DNA from: Wyeomyia smithii
Taxonomy: Eukaryota > Arthropoda > Insecta > Diptera > Culicidae
Length of the DNA: 64,000 bases
Assembly (NCBI RefSeq): GCF_029784165.1
Contig: NC_073695.1
Coordinates: forward strand, 91,209,902-91,273,901
Direction of reading: 5' to 3'
Shown here: positions 11,202 through 22,096 of the stretch, one piece after another
How positions within the stretch are numbered: the stretch's first letter is position 1
Layout: the number at the start of each line of letters is the position of its first letter
The notes under the pieces: generated by a model
Told to the model about the DNA's origin: nothing
What the model saw: only the letters and a program-made list of their open reading frames with translations
Database searches by the model: none
Translations under genes and position numbers: made by a program

Positions 11202-11660
11202 TTATCTCCTTGCTTCTTCTTCTTATTTTTCCAACACAACCTCCATAAAAAAGTTTCACACTAATTCTGTTCCTTTTTTTTTCTTTTATTGATCTTTTTA
11301 GAGACACATGAATCATCGCTTCTTTCTGAGAGACATGATCCACCAAACATAGATATAAGTTTTGATTTCTAAAGATATAAGGAACCATCACACCTTAACG
11401 AATAGTATTAAGAATTGATATTTACTCATACAGAGAAGAACTTCATTTATTATTGTTATTGTTAGCCGTAGGTTTAAATGATATGTATTTTTAAATTGTA
11501 TTTATAAAAAAGAAAAGATGAGAGGGTTTTTATGCCTGTTTGAGGAGGAGCAGTCGGGATACAGGCTCTACTCAAGCTGGCTTTTCCCTACTCCAAAAGA
11601 TATTCGGCCCCGTTATGCTTTGCGGTTGGGCCTAAATAAATATTAGAAAGTCGAATCAAA
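8952..11660 (+). mobile_element. 5'-truncated I-superfamily non-LTR retrotransposon
   Basis: The copy begins in the middle of the reverse transcriptase domain, so ORF1 and the endonuclease are missing; this is the usual result of incomplete target-primed reverse transcription. After the ORF2 stop at 11,201 there is a 3' UTR of about 450 bp with a GGTTGGGCCTAAATAAAT segment near 11,630-11,645. The exact 3' end was not fixed and no target duplication was identified. An RNase H domain next to RT points to the I/Outcast group. Confidence 0.8.
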
Positions 11661-12018
11661 ATCGCTCTGATCTGGCCCCTCTAGCGTAAAACCCTCACGC
11701 AGGAAAAACCCACTGGGTTGAATCGACAAAATATTTTATTGTTATTCAATTTATTCAATTAAACGATTTAGTTTGTTTCAATCAAAAGAAGGTGTTATTG
11801 CAGTACAAACATTTTTTTAAACAAACCAACGACATAGTTTGAAATAATTCCGAAACGCCACATTCGTTTTTTTTTAAATCGATAATAGCACAGACAAACA
11901 GACGTGCCTTTTCGAAGAAAAATCCTGAAAAATCCTTGTCCTTATTCAAAACGTTACACTCATGCGCCACCATGTGAGCTTATTTCGTACTAACTTACTT
12001 TTGTAAAACAGTTTTTGT

Positions 12019-12144
12019 CTATGCTAATGGCTGTGCACGCTTGCTTACATCAACACCAGCGGCATCACTGACGGTTTCTGTCTTCGATAATGAATGAGCA
12101 CGCTTGCTTATAGCGACACTAGCGGCATTACTGCCCATTACGCG
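12019..12144. repeat. Two-copy 63-bp tandem repeat
   Basis: The motif GAGCACGCTTGCTTA with a downstream CACYAGCGGCATYACTG occurs twice with a period of 63 bp. The copies are diverged. The ORFs on both strands across it (GVDVSKRAQ / NAASVAISKRAHS) are simply repeat translations. Confidence 0.6.
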
Positions 12145-12482
12145 AAATTTCAAAATAATCGTTATTTTTCTGGTCGATGAAATCGTCATCGAGTGGCACG
12201 TCTGTTTGCACGTCAAACTTTACGGTTCGCTTTGGGCAGCACTCCAGGTCAATACTAGTTCAAAATCAAGCGAATCAAGAAGACTTTTGACAGCAGTTAG
12301 GTTGGCTCCAGGCAAAGATAATTAGAACAAGATACCTGACTTCCAGTTTTTTTTATACATTTTGCCGACGACACGTTTACTACGGTTAGTGCCATCTGAT
12401 GACTTGATTCCGTATAAATTTGGTTATTAGCAAAATCGATTTATCATGCATAATTCGCCAGGTGAAAATGAAAACTAGACGG

Positions 12483-12580
12483 CAGCACCATATAAGGATA
12501 TTGAAAATTAGATGGCCGCATCGTGCAAGAATATTGAAAATAAGATTTCAGGACCATACAAGGATATTGAAAAAAATTGC
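12483..12580. repeat. Minisatellite, three units of about 33 bp
   Basis: Three imperfect units share the core AYAAGGATATTGAAAA (12,490s, 12,525s and 12,557s) with variable linkers. Confidence 0.55.
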
Positions 12581-13262
12581 TCCACCTTTCACCGCCTTGC
12601 CGTCATCATCAAATTACCAGTATACAAATTAGTTCGACTTTCGTTCACGCGCAGCGACAATCGCGTCCGTTGGATACTGCAAGAGTCAGGAATTTTGCTC
12701 TAGTCATCTTCGCTCCAGGTCAAAACTAGGTGAGCTGGTGGAATATAGGTATTATTCACTTATAGGATCTCAATCTTAGACTACACTTTGCAGCTCGAAA
12801 ACGAACAGCCAAACGAACCTACACTCAGTTGTCATTTTTTTTCGTTGGCATCGGCCAAAGATACTAGATGGATGGTTACGAGCTAATCCCATGTGAGTGT
12901 TTTCAATTATATTCAACCACGATTAGCATTAACCACGCTAGAAACAATTACCAATGTGCAGTATTCAAAATAGGAGTTAATTTTTTCCTTTCGATTAAAT
13001 TGATTTTTGTGTTCGAAAGTACCGACGGCCGTGAACGATATACGGTGGTCATTTCTATGTATAAAAGACCCCCATATATTTTTTAGGAATTTTATTTTTT
13101 ATTTTAATAGATTTAATCCAAATCGTTTTAGATTTGTAGACCTGGCACCACTGTTTGACTGTCTCTTTAATTGTAAGGCTGTGGAAATATTTTCCTTTGA
13201 AATACTTCATCATGCGCACTCTATAAATCATTATTTGAACTTATTTACACTCTCATTAGAAC

Positions 13263-13648
13263 TAGTGCTGAGACTTTTTACCGAATATATTCGTGATCCG
13301 GTTATCCGAAGCTCGGATCACGGATGTCTAAACAAATACTATTCGGATGTCCGGATATCCGGATACGGATAATCGAATAGTCGGGTATCCGGATACACTA
13401 TCCGGATATCCGGATTATTTTTCTGTCTTTGAGACTCATTCGAATGAAATGTAACGCAAAAAATGGCTTTTTTCACAATCCCCAATCCCCTCGTAAGTAA
13501 TTATTTACATAATTCTCATTAAACTATCCGACTATCCGGATATCCTGTCGGATAATATCCGGATTTCCGGTTGATCAGGATTTTCGATATTTGTCGGATA
13601 TCCGAGGTCGGATATCCGGATATTTTAATCCGGATAGTCCCAGCACTA
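13263..13648. mobile_element. hAT-like MITE rich in ATCCGGAT palindromes
   Basis: The ends are TAGTGCTGAGACT and AGTCCCAGCACTA (imperfect inverted repeats). The flanks ATTAGAAC (13,255-13,262) and ATGAGAAC (13,649-13,656) form an 8-bp target duplication with one mismatch, as expected of hAT transposases. The 386-bp interior is packed with TATCCGGATA-type palindromes and has no coding capacity. A TAGTGCTGGG-type end is commonly seen in insect hAT MITEs. Confidence 0.85.
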
Positions 13649-14385
13649 ATGAGAACATATTCCGTTCTGACAATCAGGGATGCCACATATACAGATTTTT
13701 CTGTATTTTACAGATTTTTGAACTAAAAAATCACAGGAAGTTTGTGTGCAAAGCCACGACCGCAAGGTTGAAGTAGAATACTTTTACAAGAAAGATAACC
13801 CAGCTGCTTGCGTGTCAGTCATTTTTCCTAGTAAATAAATGTTGACCGCTCATTGGCAGTATTGAAAATTCTGTGCAAACGAAGTTGAAGTACTACTCAA
13901 TTTCAGTTTGCACATATAAATACGACCTCATTGAACAGGAAAAGTACAAACTCTTTGCGGCGCAAACAAGTTTCAACAGTCAGCGTATATGTACATGTGA
14001 ATTCAAATTAAGATAATTAACTTTTGGTTAAAGCTCAGAACAAGAAAATATTAAATCTTCAATTCATTTGTTTGGTTGTCCTAAAAATGGTTCGATTTCT
14101 CCTACCTCTAGTAGAAGGCCCTTCTCCAGCGTCCCAACCAGAGGTTGGACACGTGTTACCTCTGGCTGCTTTTAAATTGACCTCCGTACTGGTACTTGGT
14201 TTCTTCGATGCACTTCCCCCATGCTGGTCCTTCGCGCGTTTCCGAGCATCTCGCTTGTATTTGGCGTTCATATATTTAGACATAGCACTGAATACACTTC
14301 CGATGGATTTCTCAATAAATGCAATAAATGCACTCGTAGTCTCTTACCCGAGAATAATAAAACACTTCCAAGAAATGTTGCACTA

Positions 14386-15360
14386 CTGCCCATAATTCAA
14401 AAATTGGCTAATATGCCGTAGGCATCAAATCGAGAAAAGCGCCTTTGAAAGTTTTTTATCGGTACAACATATTTTGACTGCTCATGACAACTTTTTTATT
14501 GAGTATGTCACCCTTCATATATGCTGGACCCTTGCCGTTGAGTTGAAACAGGGAAATCTGTAGAAAAATTCCATCCGCCACGTATTTTTAACACAGTAGC
14601 CGTTTTTTTCAATTATAAACGAAAGGTCAGTTGACAAAACGGTGTGCAATTCGGCTAATATCCATACGATGTGAATTATATCGTACTCGTTGGTGATGCA
14701 AATGGTTTTAAATTCAATAAAACAACACGGAAGCACAAGTGAGGATGAAAAGGACGACGAGACAATTGTTACGTGCGGCAATATAATAATATAACGAAAA
14801 TATTATTATTCATGGTAATCTCACAATCCACTTTCCTTTTTTTTCTCATCAAATCCAAAATGAAATCTGAATCTTATCTTTATTAATAATACTCCCAATC
14901 AAAGAGCTAAATATCATTTTTTAAATGTAAAGGTTTGTGACAGAAGGAAACAGTCACACGTTTTGATCATTGGGTTTCGCAGTACAACAAATAAATTCTT
15001 GTAGCATCAAATATTCTTCGTGAAAAAGTCAAATTTGATGCAAAAGCCTTACGATCGCTCACCTGTCGCCAGTAACCACCAAGCTACAACACACTTTCGA
15101 AAGTTAGAAGAAACGCAGTTCAGTAATAATACACTGGTTCGTGAACATGCCACAGGTTCAAATTGGATATTGGATATTAGCCAAATTCTCAACTATTCTG
15201 GATATTAGCCAAAATTGTTTCACGTTTGCTGCCTTCCCAAATGCATTTTTTGACAATCGGCTTCCGTAGGGACCTTGTTTAGGGTGTGTACCATCACGAG
15301 AAACTGTTTTCTCGATTTTGGTAAAAATGGCATATTAGCCAGTTTTTGAATTATGGGCAG
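14386..15360. mobile_element. TA-flanked MITE nested in the hAT-like element
   Basis: The inverted ends are CTGCCCATAATTCAAAAA followed by YTGGCTAATATGCC on each side (about 33 bp, one or two mismatches). They are flanked directly by TA on both sides (14,384-14,385 and 15,361-15,362), the target duplication of Tc1/mariner-type transposases. The 975-bp interior has no transposase. TA inside CACTACTAG would be the pre-insertion site. Confidence 0.8.
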
Positions 15361-15519
15361 TACTAGTAAAAAGACAATTTCCACGTGTTGTAACGTGCTG
15401 GAGCACGAAATCTATGTCTGTGATAGGGAACCTTCACGTTCACGAGGCATGACTGGAGAAACGCGTGTAATAATGCGGTAAAATTTTTAATGTCTTTTTG
15501 TGCAAATTATTGTACTCAG

Positions 15520-16045
15520 ACAAAAACCTTTTTTGAATTGGATGAATTTTTAATGAATAAACGTTAACCGTTTGTTATTCAAAGTTGGTCATGCTGATCG
15601 CAGCCTTTGCGCTGCCCCTACAGTGGGGAGTTTACTAAATAAAGTAAAAATTAGACAACTACAACAGAATTTGATTGCATCCCGCACAGAATGTCTGCTT
15701 GTGTTGATGCCAGAAAATTATTAACCTTCAATTATTTTTTTATTTGCCTTGAAAAAAGCATGTTGCGGTTCAAAATCGGTTGCTAATTACAACCTTTGAG
15801 CTGCCCTAACATTGGTGGAATTAAGATACACGGACAACATGCACTATGGAAGCTATTTCACATTCAGTAAATTAGACGGGTGCGACAAATTTGAATTGCT
15901 AGGATGCAACACAGAATGCTTGCTTGCGTTGACAAAAATTATTAACTTTCAATGACTTGTTTATTTGCCTTAAAAAAGGCATTTTGATTTCCGAAATTGG
16001 ATTTCCTGATGGCAATCTTCATGCTGCCCCAACACGGGGGGAATA
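15520..16045. repeat. Three diverged tandem units of about 190-230 bp
   Basis: Each unit has a TTTATTTGCCTTRAAAAAR segment and a block like CAACCTTTGAGCTGCCCTAAC followed by a GG-rich stretch. The second block occurs near 15,605, 15,795 and 16,015; GAATGYYTGCTTGYGTTGA occurs in the linkers near 15,690 and 15,920. Units are clearly diverged. They lie inside the hAT-like element and end next to its promoter-like module. Confidence 0.6.
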
Positions 16046-16190
16046 ATGGCTGTCTGGCGACACACGCTGAGAAAAACCGCGCTGCTCCTGAGACGTGGTG
16101 ACCAACCAGAGGGCTAGTGCTGCTGCTAAGGAAGGACGACTGCTGTTGTCGCTGTCTAGAACTATTATGAGCGGCTCCGGCTGAAACAGG

Positions 16191-16490
16191 CTCTTATATA
16201 GGCCAAATAGCATGTTTTCAATTGCAAGGTATATAATCCTGTTGACCGTGCTTGGGAAGCAAGCATATAACGACCAATCAGAGGTCGAATTTTTCGTTTT
16301 GACAAGGCTTGACTATTTTCAATAGTACAATAGTGTGAATAATAAAATTACAATTATCTTATTTTGGGAAGAATCTTAGAAGATTTTCCAATCTATTGCT
16401 GCAAGAACGAAGGAAATCCATCGAATACTAACCGATTTATTAGCATTTGAAATTGGACATATTTTTCACTTTTTTCGGTTTTAGATTTTC
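16191..16490 (-). promoter_or_regulatory. Promoter-like module, related to the 1.15-1.5 kb block
   Basis: On the minus strand, GTCCAATTTCAAA, then CAGCAATAGATTGGAAAATC, then CTGATTGGTCG precede TATATAAGAG (16,200-16,191) in the same order as at 1,220-1,480 on the plus strand. The ATTGG boxes look like CCAAT elements. The only nearby frame on that strand begins upstream of the TATA box (ATG at 16,213), so no gene product is evident. Confidence 0.45.
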
Positions 16491-17657
16491 ATTTCACATC
16501 CCTATGTAGCCGAACTTCTTGAGAGAAGTATTCTACTTCAAAAAGCAATACAGAATCTGTATTACAGAATTACAGAATATTGTCAAAAATACAGATTTTA
16601 CAGAATTTTCTGTTATTCGAACTGAAATCAATTTCTTGAAATGTTAAATTCGATTCAACGATTTTTAAACTTTTGTGAAATAACCTGAAGCTGTTTATGT
16701 TGGTATCGTTACAAAAGAAGAGGGATGAGGTTTGGACGAAGGCGAAAAATGACGTTTCGAAATATTTGACTGTAACTGATCGACAAACTTGGATAACGAA
16801 TTATGCTCGCTAAGAACAAACTTTTGACCGGAAGATTCGTTGAAACAGATGATTTAACTTTGTCTGAGTAGTTGGACGCCACAATGCCGAATGTTAAGTT
16901 CATGTTTTCGTTACTGAGATCATTTGCGCGATTTTTTTTCAATAATTCCATATTTTTCAGCTCGTGTAGAATGCATTCAATATATATTCAATATATAATT
17001 GCAGCAAGTCTAAAGCCAGAAATCTCATGGCACCTAAGCTTATGAGCTCAATTTTGAAAGCTAAAAGCTACGTTGCTAACCAAGCAGGAGCTACTAAAAT
17101 TAAATTAACAAAAACATGCATGAACATCACGTAAAGAAAAATAAGCAATATCGTATTCTGTTACTACATTTGTAAAAAATGGTGATTTGTTTCAATATAT
17201 TCTTTAAGAAAGAAATTTTCATCCAACATTATTAGTTTGCTCGATACAGATTTTTTAGCCCGTAAAAAAGATATACAGATATTTTCGAGCAAAAATACAG
17301 AATTAAATGTGGCAACCCTGCTGCCAATAGAGATAAGTGACTTTTCACCTACGCACACTAGTAAACGTGTAAACCCGTGTAAAGTTGTTTTTGTTTCTTT
17401 CAACCTGTTAATCATCGCATCTCGTTGCTTCGACTTTTATCACTTTTTCACCATTTTTGGTCGATTATATTTAGCGCCTTCCTTCGAATTCTGATCACGA
17501 ATGAGAAAATTTATTCAGAAACAAGTTTAAAACATATAATGAGTGTTCAACTGAATTTTTGTCCAGCTGCCAAAAACATAGCATTGCAAACAAAACAGCT
17601 ATTTATAAATATTTTCCCCAACTAGTGGCACTAACACATTCGTACGTAAAAAGGTCT

Positions 17658-17801
17658 ATAGACCATTTTACGAGACGTTTCTGAACTGAATTCATGAATG
17701 AAATTTTGACAGAAAGCTTGAAACCGCTGACATAATGCACGCAAAAGCAACATCAACACCAGCAGGATCCGTGACACCTGTCAGTTCGTAAAATGGTCTA
17801 T
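17658..17801. mobile_element. 144-bp MITE, copy 1
   Basis: Terminal inverted repeats are ATAGACCATTTTACGA and TCGTAAAATGGTCTAT. The interior contains GACGTTTCTGAACT, GAATTCATGAATGAAATTTT and GTGACACCTGTCAG. It is about 90 percent identical by eye to the copy at 42,140-42,283, and neither has coding content. Confidence 0.85.
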
Positions 17802-18122
17802 GTTGATAGATACCCGTTACATCGTGTGGTCTTAAACATATTGTTGAGAATTTATCACATTCACAAGATTCTATAATTGGGTACCATTTATCTAATCATG
17901 TTAAAGAAATATGCGGGGGAATGGTGAAAACTCAAAGCCATCGGTGCCAACCTGCTTGCAGTGAAGGTGACATAGTGACATGGTGTCGAAGCCATAAACG
18001 GCCGACTTCGAGCCGCCATATCGAATTCTCAAGACTCAGAAATAGATAATGCGTATCTTGTGAAAACGCTATTTTATGTTGGCTTCACCACAGTTTTAAG
18101 GTGGCTCGGAGTTTATATATAC
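17802..18122. other. Non-genic flank before the LTR element
   Basis: Nothing recognisable is present. It ends in TTTATATATAC, which holds the left copy (ATAC, 18,119-18,122) of the LTR-element target duplication. Confidence 0.5.
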
Positions 18123-18410
18123 TGTCGAGATGGCGTCTTAATGAATCACGCGGTTTTGTTTTACAAAATTCCACTCGGTTTTATTACGTGCGATTGCGTT
18201 GGTGGTTAGTACATAAGTGAAAATGGCTTCTTCGATTCGCATCCTCTCAACATTGGCCTTCACACGCATACAGCGCTATCATACCTTGTAACGCATTCAT
18301 TCCTTTTCCCGCTCAAACTTTGACAGCTCTAGGAAAGTGCCGCCAGCCAGTAAAATATAATACACACAGAAACATTTACACGCAGAAACATTTACACACA
18401 GAACACTACA
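18123..18410 (-). repeat. 3' LTR of the Ty3/gypsy element
   Basis: This matches 22,916-23,203 along the full 288 bp, with TG...CA ends. It contains the short repeat GTGTAAATGTTTCTG in tandem near its minus-strand start. The adjoining interior shows only a weak purine-rich run and no clean polypurine tract. Confidence 0.92.
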
Positions 18411-18565
18411 ACTCGGCCATTCCTGACTAATGATCGCCTCGATCACAGAATATGGGAGACTATTACCCGCGTCTCACTCGGGGTTAGCAATACATATAAA
18501 CATAACCACAAGGGTCTAAATTCACCTAATAAGTGTTGCTTTGTCCATCAGTGCATGCCGTCTTT

Positions 18566-19620
18566 TCAACGAGTCCTCCAATCCGCCCAACTTTTGATAC
18601 GAGATGCTTCAATTATACCGTCATAAGGAAGTTGGGATATTTGACAATTTTCGATGTCCCAAATAACATAGCGATCGTTTGGCAATACTTTGTGTATACG
18701 ATATGGTCCCCGATACTTCGGAATGAATTTCTTATTGGTCCCAATTGTAGTATCGACATTACGTATGACAACATATTCACCTTCGGTAAACGTATTAGGT
18801 ATCGAGTGCCTTTTCCCGAAGGAGACGGAATTCTTACTTTGAGAGTCTTCAATATGATGAGAAGCAGTTCGACGTAATTCAGTTAGATCTCGAACTATCT
18901 CTGCGTTTGACCTATCTTCCAAATATTCTGACAAACCATCTATATCCCGTCCTCTTTGACCAACTCCAAACAATAGGATAGAGGGAGTTTGATGCGTACT
19001 CGAGTGAACAGAATTATTCATGGCGTATTCTGCTTTAGTTAGCATTCTACTCCAATTAGCATGTTGAACTGGTTCCGTGAGTTTCCCTAACATAGCCTTG
19101 AGGACACGATTGACACGCTCTACCTGCCCATTATCCTGAGCAGATGCTGTAGCTATTTTCACGTGTTCGACGTTGTTTTCTTACAAATAAGCTTCAAATT
19201 CCAACGAAGTGAAGCAGGATCCACGATCACTAATAATTCTCCGTGGGCGGCTATAACATTCAAAATACTTTTCCAGACAGGCACACACTTCTTTCGTACT
19301 CGTAGAATTAACAGCGTACAATTTAACATACTTCGTAAAAGCATCGATAACGACCAAAATGTGTTTTCTCTTAGACGTAATTGACGGAAGGGGTCCAAAA
19401 TGATCAACGTGAATAGTATCAAACGGAATAGGTTTCTTCGGAATGCTGTGCTAAACACGACCTGCATCGGAATTTGAATCTAAATACATGATACAACGGA
19501 CGCAGTTCTTAATATAACTTTCAACCTTATCTTTCATATTTGGGAACCAATAATGCATCCGTAATTAATTCAGAGTCTTCGTAACACCCATATGACATAA
19601 CTTCTCGTGAACGCTGCGTA
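18566..19620 (-). pseudogene. Integrase (broken), Ty3/gypsy element
   Basis: Read on the minus strand, an HHCC zinc finger begins in the tail of the RT-RNase H frame (VHEKLCHMG) and continues in another frame at about 19,550-19,465 (MHYWFPNMKDKV, then NCVRCIMY). The catalytic core follows at about 19,430-19,090: HVDHFGPL (first Asp), IISDRGSCF (second Asp) and QDNGQVERVNR (Glu), giving a complete D-D-E set. A TAA codon near 19,178 interrupts the core in frame. The C-terminal part (18,566-19,162, 198 codons) is open and includes a GPYRIHKV motif of the GPY/F type. Integrase would insert element cDNA; this copy cannot make it intact. Confidence 0.85.
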
Positions 19621-20866
19621 TAATGTGACTTTCCATTTCACTGGGGACATAAAACAGAAGTTTTCCATCCGATGAGCAACGATAAACCAATCCGTCGTCT
19701 AAAGTATAGTTTTTAACCGATTCTTTTTCCAACCGTTCTCTCAAGTTTAGAATTGTAACGTCGCGCCCTTGAGCCACTTGCAATTGGAAGTCAATATCAT
19801 CTGGGCTGATACCGTGAACGACCTGTTCAGAATTCAAAGGAATGCGGCTCAATGCATCAACATGATTCATAAGCTTTCCACTACGGTGCTGAATAGAGTA
19901 GTGATAATTCTCTAGCTCCAATGCCCATCGAGCAATTTTGGCATTGACACTCTTCCGATTGAGTGTCATGGCGAGGGAGTTACAATCTGTTACAATACGG
20001 AACGGAATGCCCTCCAGATAGATTCGGAACATTCTCAAGGAGTAAATGATGGCGAGCGTCTCCAACTCGAAACTATGATAACGAGACTCAGCAGAAGTAG
20101 TTCGTTTCGAAAAATAGGCTATGGGATGCAGTTTACTGTCATCCTGTTTCTGTAACAATATTCCACCAAAACCATCGGGACTAGCATCGCAGTGCAACTC
20201 GGTTTCACGTAATGGGTTGTAAAGAGCCAGGACTGGGGCGGAAACTAACTTGTCACGTAAGGTAACAAACGCACTTCTGCAATTTTCATCAAGCTCAAAC
20301 TTAGCACCAGGTTTTACGGAATTACGTAGCGGCATTGATATAGAAGGAAAGCACGGAACAAAGCGACGGAAGTACGAGAATAATCCAAGGCATTTACTCA
20401 TTTGCTTGGCATCTGACGGAAATGGCATACTTTTAATGGCATCTAGGTGCGAATCATTCGGTCTGATACCTTTGCTACTCACTGTAAATCCCAATAATTC
20501 GATTTCCGTAAAACAGAACTGGCATTTCTTCATTTTAATCTCTAGCCGGTATTCTGCCAACCTTCGGAGAACGCGCCCTAAAAGATCAAAATGTTCTTCC
20601 AACGTATTTGTGGCTAACGTAACATCATCCATGTACACTACGATCGATCCATCCTTGATGAAAGGTTCTAGCACCATATTAATGAACCGCTGGAATACTG
20701 CAGGAGCATTGCGTAACCCAAAAGGCATCTTGACGTACTCGTATTGTCCCCCAGGTGTCACGAAAGCGGTAAACGGAATTGAGTCTGGGGCCATATTCAC
20801 TTGGTGGAATCCATTTTTTAAATCCAGAACGTAAAATATTTCTTCCCTTCTACTCTCTCTAAACAA
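19565..20866 (-). CDS. Reverse transcriptase C-terminal part and RNase H, Ty3/gypsy
   Basis: The open frame has 433 codons. In order it has LDLKNGFHQVNM, TPGGQYEYVKMPFGLRNAP (the gypsy-typical palm motif), VYMDDV (about 20,628-20,642, catalytic Asp pair), LGFTVSSKGI, and the connection LGLFSYFRRFVP. RNase H follows with HCDASPDGFGGIL, SFELETLAIIYSL and VTDCNSLAM, ending with WALELENYHYSIQHRSGK. The start is not a true start: the upstream 222-codon frame (20,818-21,486) carries the RT N-terminus and overlaps it, so a frameshift near 20,835 splits the domain. Sequence is typical of Ty3/gypsy pol; a lineage within gypsy is not assigned. Confidence 0.9.
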   Translation of the reverse strand: MFRESRREEIFYVLDLKNGFHQVNMAPDSIPFTAFVTPGGQYEYVKMPFGLRNAPAVFQRFINMVLEPFIKDGSIVVYMDDVTLATNTLEEHFDLLGRVLRRLAEYRLEIKMKKCQFCFTEIELLGFTVSSKGIRPNDSHLDAIKSMPFPSDAKQMSKCLGLFSYFRRFVPCFPSISMPLRNSVKPGAKFELDENCRSAFVTLRDKLVSAPVLALYNPLRETELHCDASPDGFGGILLQKQDDSKLHPIAYFSKRTTSAESRYHSFELETLAIIYSLRMFRIYLEGIPFRIVTDCNSLAMTLNRKSVNAKIARWALELENYHYSIQHRSGKLMNHVDALSRIPLNSEQVVHGISPDDIDFQLQVAQGRDVTILNLRERLEKESVKNYTLDDGLVYRCSSDGKLLFYVPSEMESHIIRSVHEKLCHMGVTKTLN

Positions 20867-21486
20867 TCGTCAATTAAAGGGATTGGATAACTGTCACGAA
20901 CAGTAATTTTATTCAAAGGTCGATAATCAATACACATGCGCCGCTCACCTGATTTCTTTGTTCTCAGCACGATCGGAAAAGAATACGGAGAACTGCTAGG
21001 TCGTATCACCCCTGCAGATAATAAACCTTCAATAATGGTGTCAACTTCAACTCGGTTTGCATATGAAAGACGACGCGGACCATAACTGATAGGGATATTT
21101 GATTTTAAATTTAACTTCATTTCGTAAGTATGTTGTCTTTCCGGAATGTTTTCAGTTTTTAAATAGTTTTCTTCAATGATTGACTTAATTTCGGATCGGA
21201 CATGTGACTCCAACTTCGGGTTTATATAAACCTCCTCATAAAGTTCGATTCCGTAGATGTCTGGAGCTGGTAAATGGTCAGTATCGATACTACAGAAATT
21301 GTTTGAGCAACGGGAATAACTTTCTTTATTGTCTACCTGCCTCACCTGGGACAAATCATATACACAATGTAACAAGATATCAGAAATTTGTATTTGATCG
21401 TTATTTTTTACTTTGATTTTGTATTGATTTGATCGCGTATTGAACAAAATAATTCCAAAAGATTTCAAAAAATCGCGTCCCAACAA
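20818..21486 (-). pseudogene. Protease end and RT N-terminal part, Ty3/gypsy
   Basis: The open frame of 222 codons begins with GRDFLKSFG, the end of the retroviral-type protease, and continues into the RT fingers (GPRRLSYANRVEVDTIIEGLL, RTKKSGERRMCIDYRPLN, then YPIPLIDDCLERVEGKKYF). It is out of frame with the protease active site upstream (frameshift near 21,490) and with the RT palm downstream (near 20,835). It is one of at least five pieces of the same gag-pol. Confidence 0.85.
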
Positions 21487-22096
21487 AAGAGGAGAGAGTC
21501 ATAAAATGATCTGGGACAACGTGTAATTTCAGTTTCTCGGAATGATCATTAAATGTAATGCAGGCCGGAATAACAGCATAGGTACAAAGCGGAAACCCTC
21601 CTATGCTTCGGAATCCGCAAAACTTCTTATCAGAGAAAATTAGTTCGCTAGGAACAATGGATCGTTTAACCAGATTGATCGGACTGCCCGTATCGAAAAG
21701 AGAGAGAAGTCGGCTTAATGGATGCACTTTTGTATCAGACAGAAAAGCAACACTTACCAGATTGAGTTCACCAAGAGCTGCGTTTAATTGGTAGTTGGGC
21801 TTATCAGTCGACATGTTCTGACGAAAATCATCTACCAATGCCACTTCGTCCTTGTTGCGCGGCGCTGGTTTAGGGCAATCCTTAATAATGTGTTCACCGG
21901 AACCGCAACGGAAACATGATCCTGGCTCTCGGCGAGGCTCAGAACAGCGAGCAGAAATGTGTCCTTTTCCGGAACAATTATAACACCGTAATTCGGAGTC
22001 GGAAATACCTCTAACCTTCAATTTAATGCTTCCGGAAGCTGAAGCAAGTGGCACTGAACGGACGGGAACTGGAACGGATTTCTCGGAGCTGCGCAT
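21401..22096 (-). pseudogene. Gag nucleocapsid and aspartic protease, Ty3/gypsy
   Basis: The open frame has 231 codons. Two CCHC zinc knuckles lie near residues 38-78: CYNCSGKGHISARC and CFRCGSGEHIIKDC. The protease active-site motif LFDTGSPINLV is near 21,680-21,705. The frame overlaps the capsid frame upstream (ending 22,023) and leaves the protease at about 21,490, where the remainder continues in the next frame. Nucleocapsid binds element RNA; the protease would cut the polyprotein. Confidence 0.88.

Larger units (their letters stand above)
11661..13254. other. Non-genic stretch with short tandem repeats
   Basis: No gene is supported. The only structures I see are the two tandem-repeat blocks listed separately (12,019-12,144 and 12,483-12,580). 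Small ORFs here have no domain content. Confidence 0.5.
13675..17320. mobile_element. Large non-autonomous hAT-like element
   Basis: The ends are CAGGGATGCCACATATACAG and, reading inward from the right end, CAGGGTTGCCACATTTAATT. The flanks CTGACAAT (13,667-13,674) and CTGCCAAT (17,321-17,328) form an 8-bp target duplication with one mismatch. Subterminal motifs such as CTGTATTTTACAG and AAGTATTCTACTTCAA recur in inverted form at 13,690-13,785 and 16,520-16,625. No hAT transposase is visible, so this 3.65-kb element is non-autonomous. It carries a tandem-repeat block (15,520-16,045), a promoter-like module (16,060-16,490) and a nested MITE (14,386-15,360). Confidence 0.8.

Noticed and set aside
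14024..14395. 123-codon ORF and its 74-codon antisense inside the hAT-like element as a transposase
   Set aside because: Neither strand shows a BED finger, a hAT dimerisation motif or catalytic residues; it is left as unexplained interior sequence.
19159..19467. 102-codon minus-strand ORF in the gypsy element
   Set aside because: Another minus frame over the same bases encodes the integrase core with the two Asp motifs, so this frame is a shadow.
20250..20834. 194-codon plus-strand ORF
   Set aside because: It is the antisense shadow of the gypsy RT frame, which has all the expected motifs on the minus strand.
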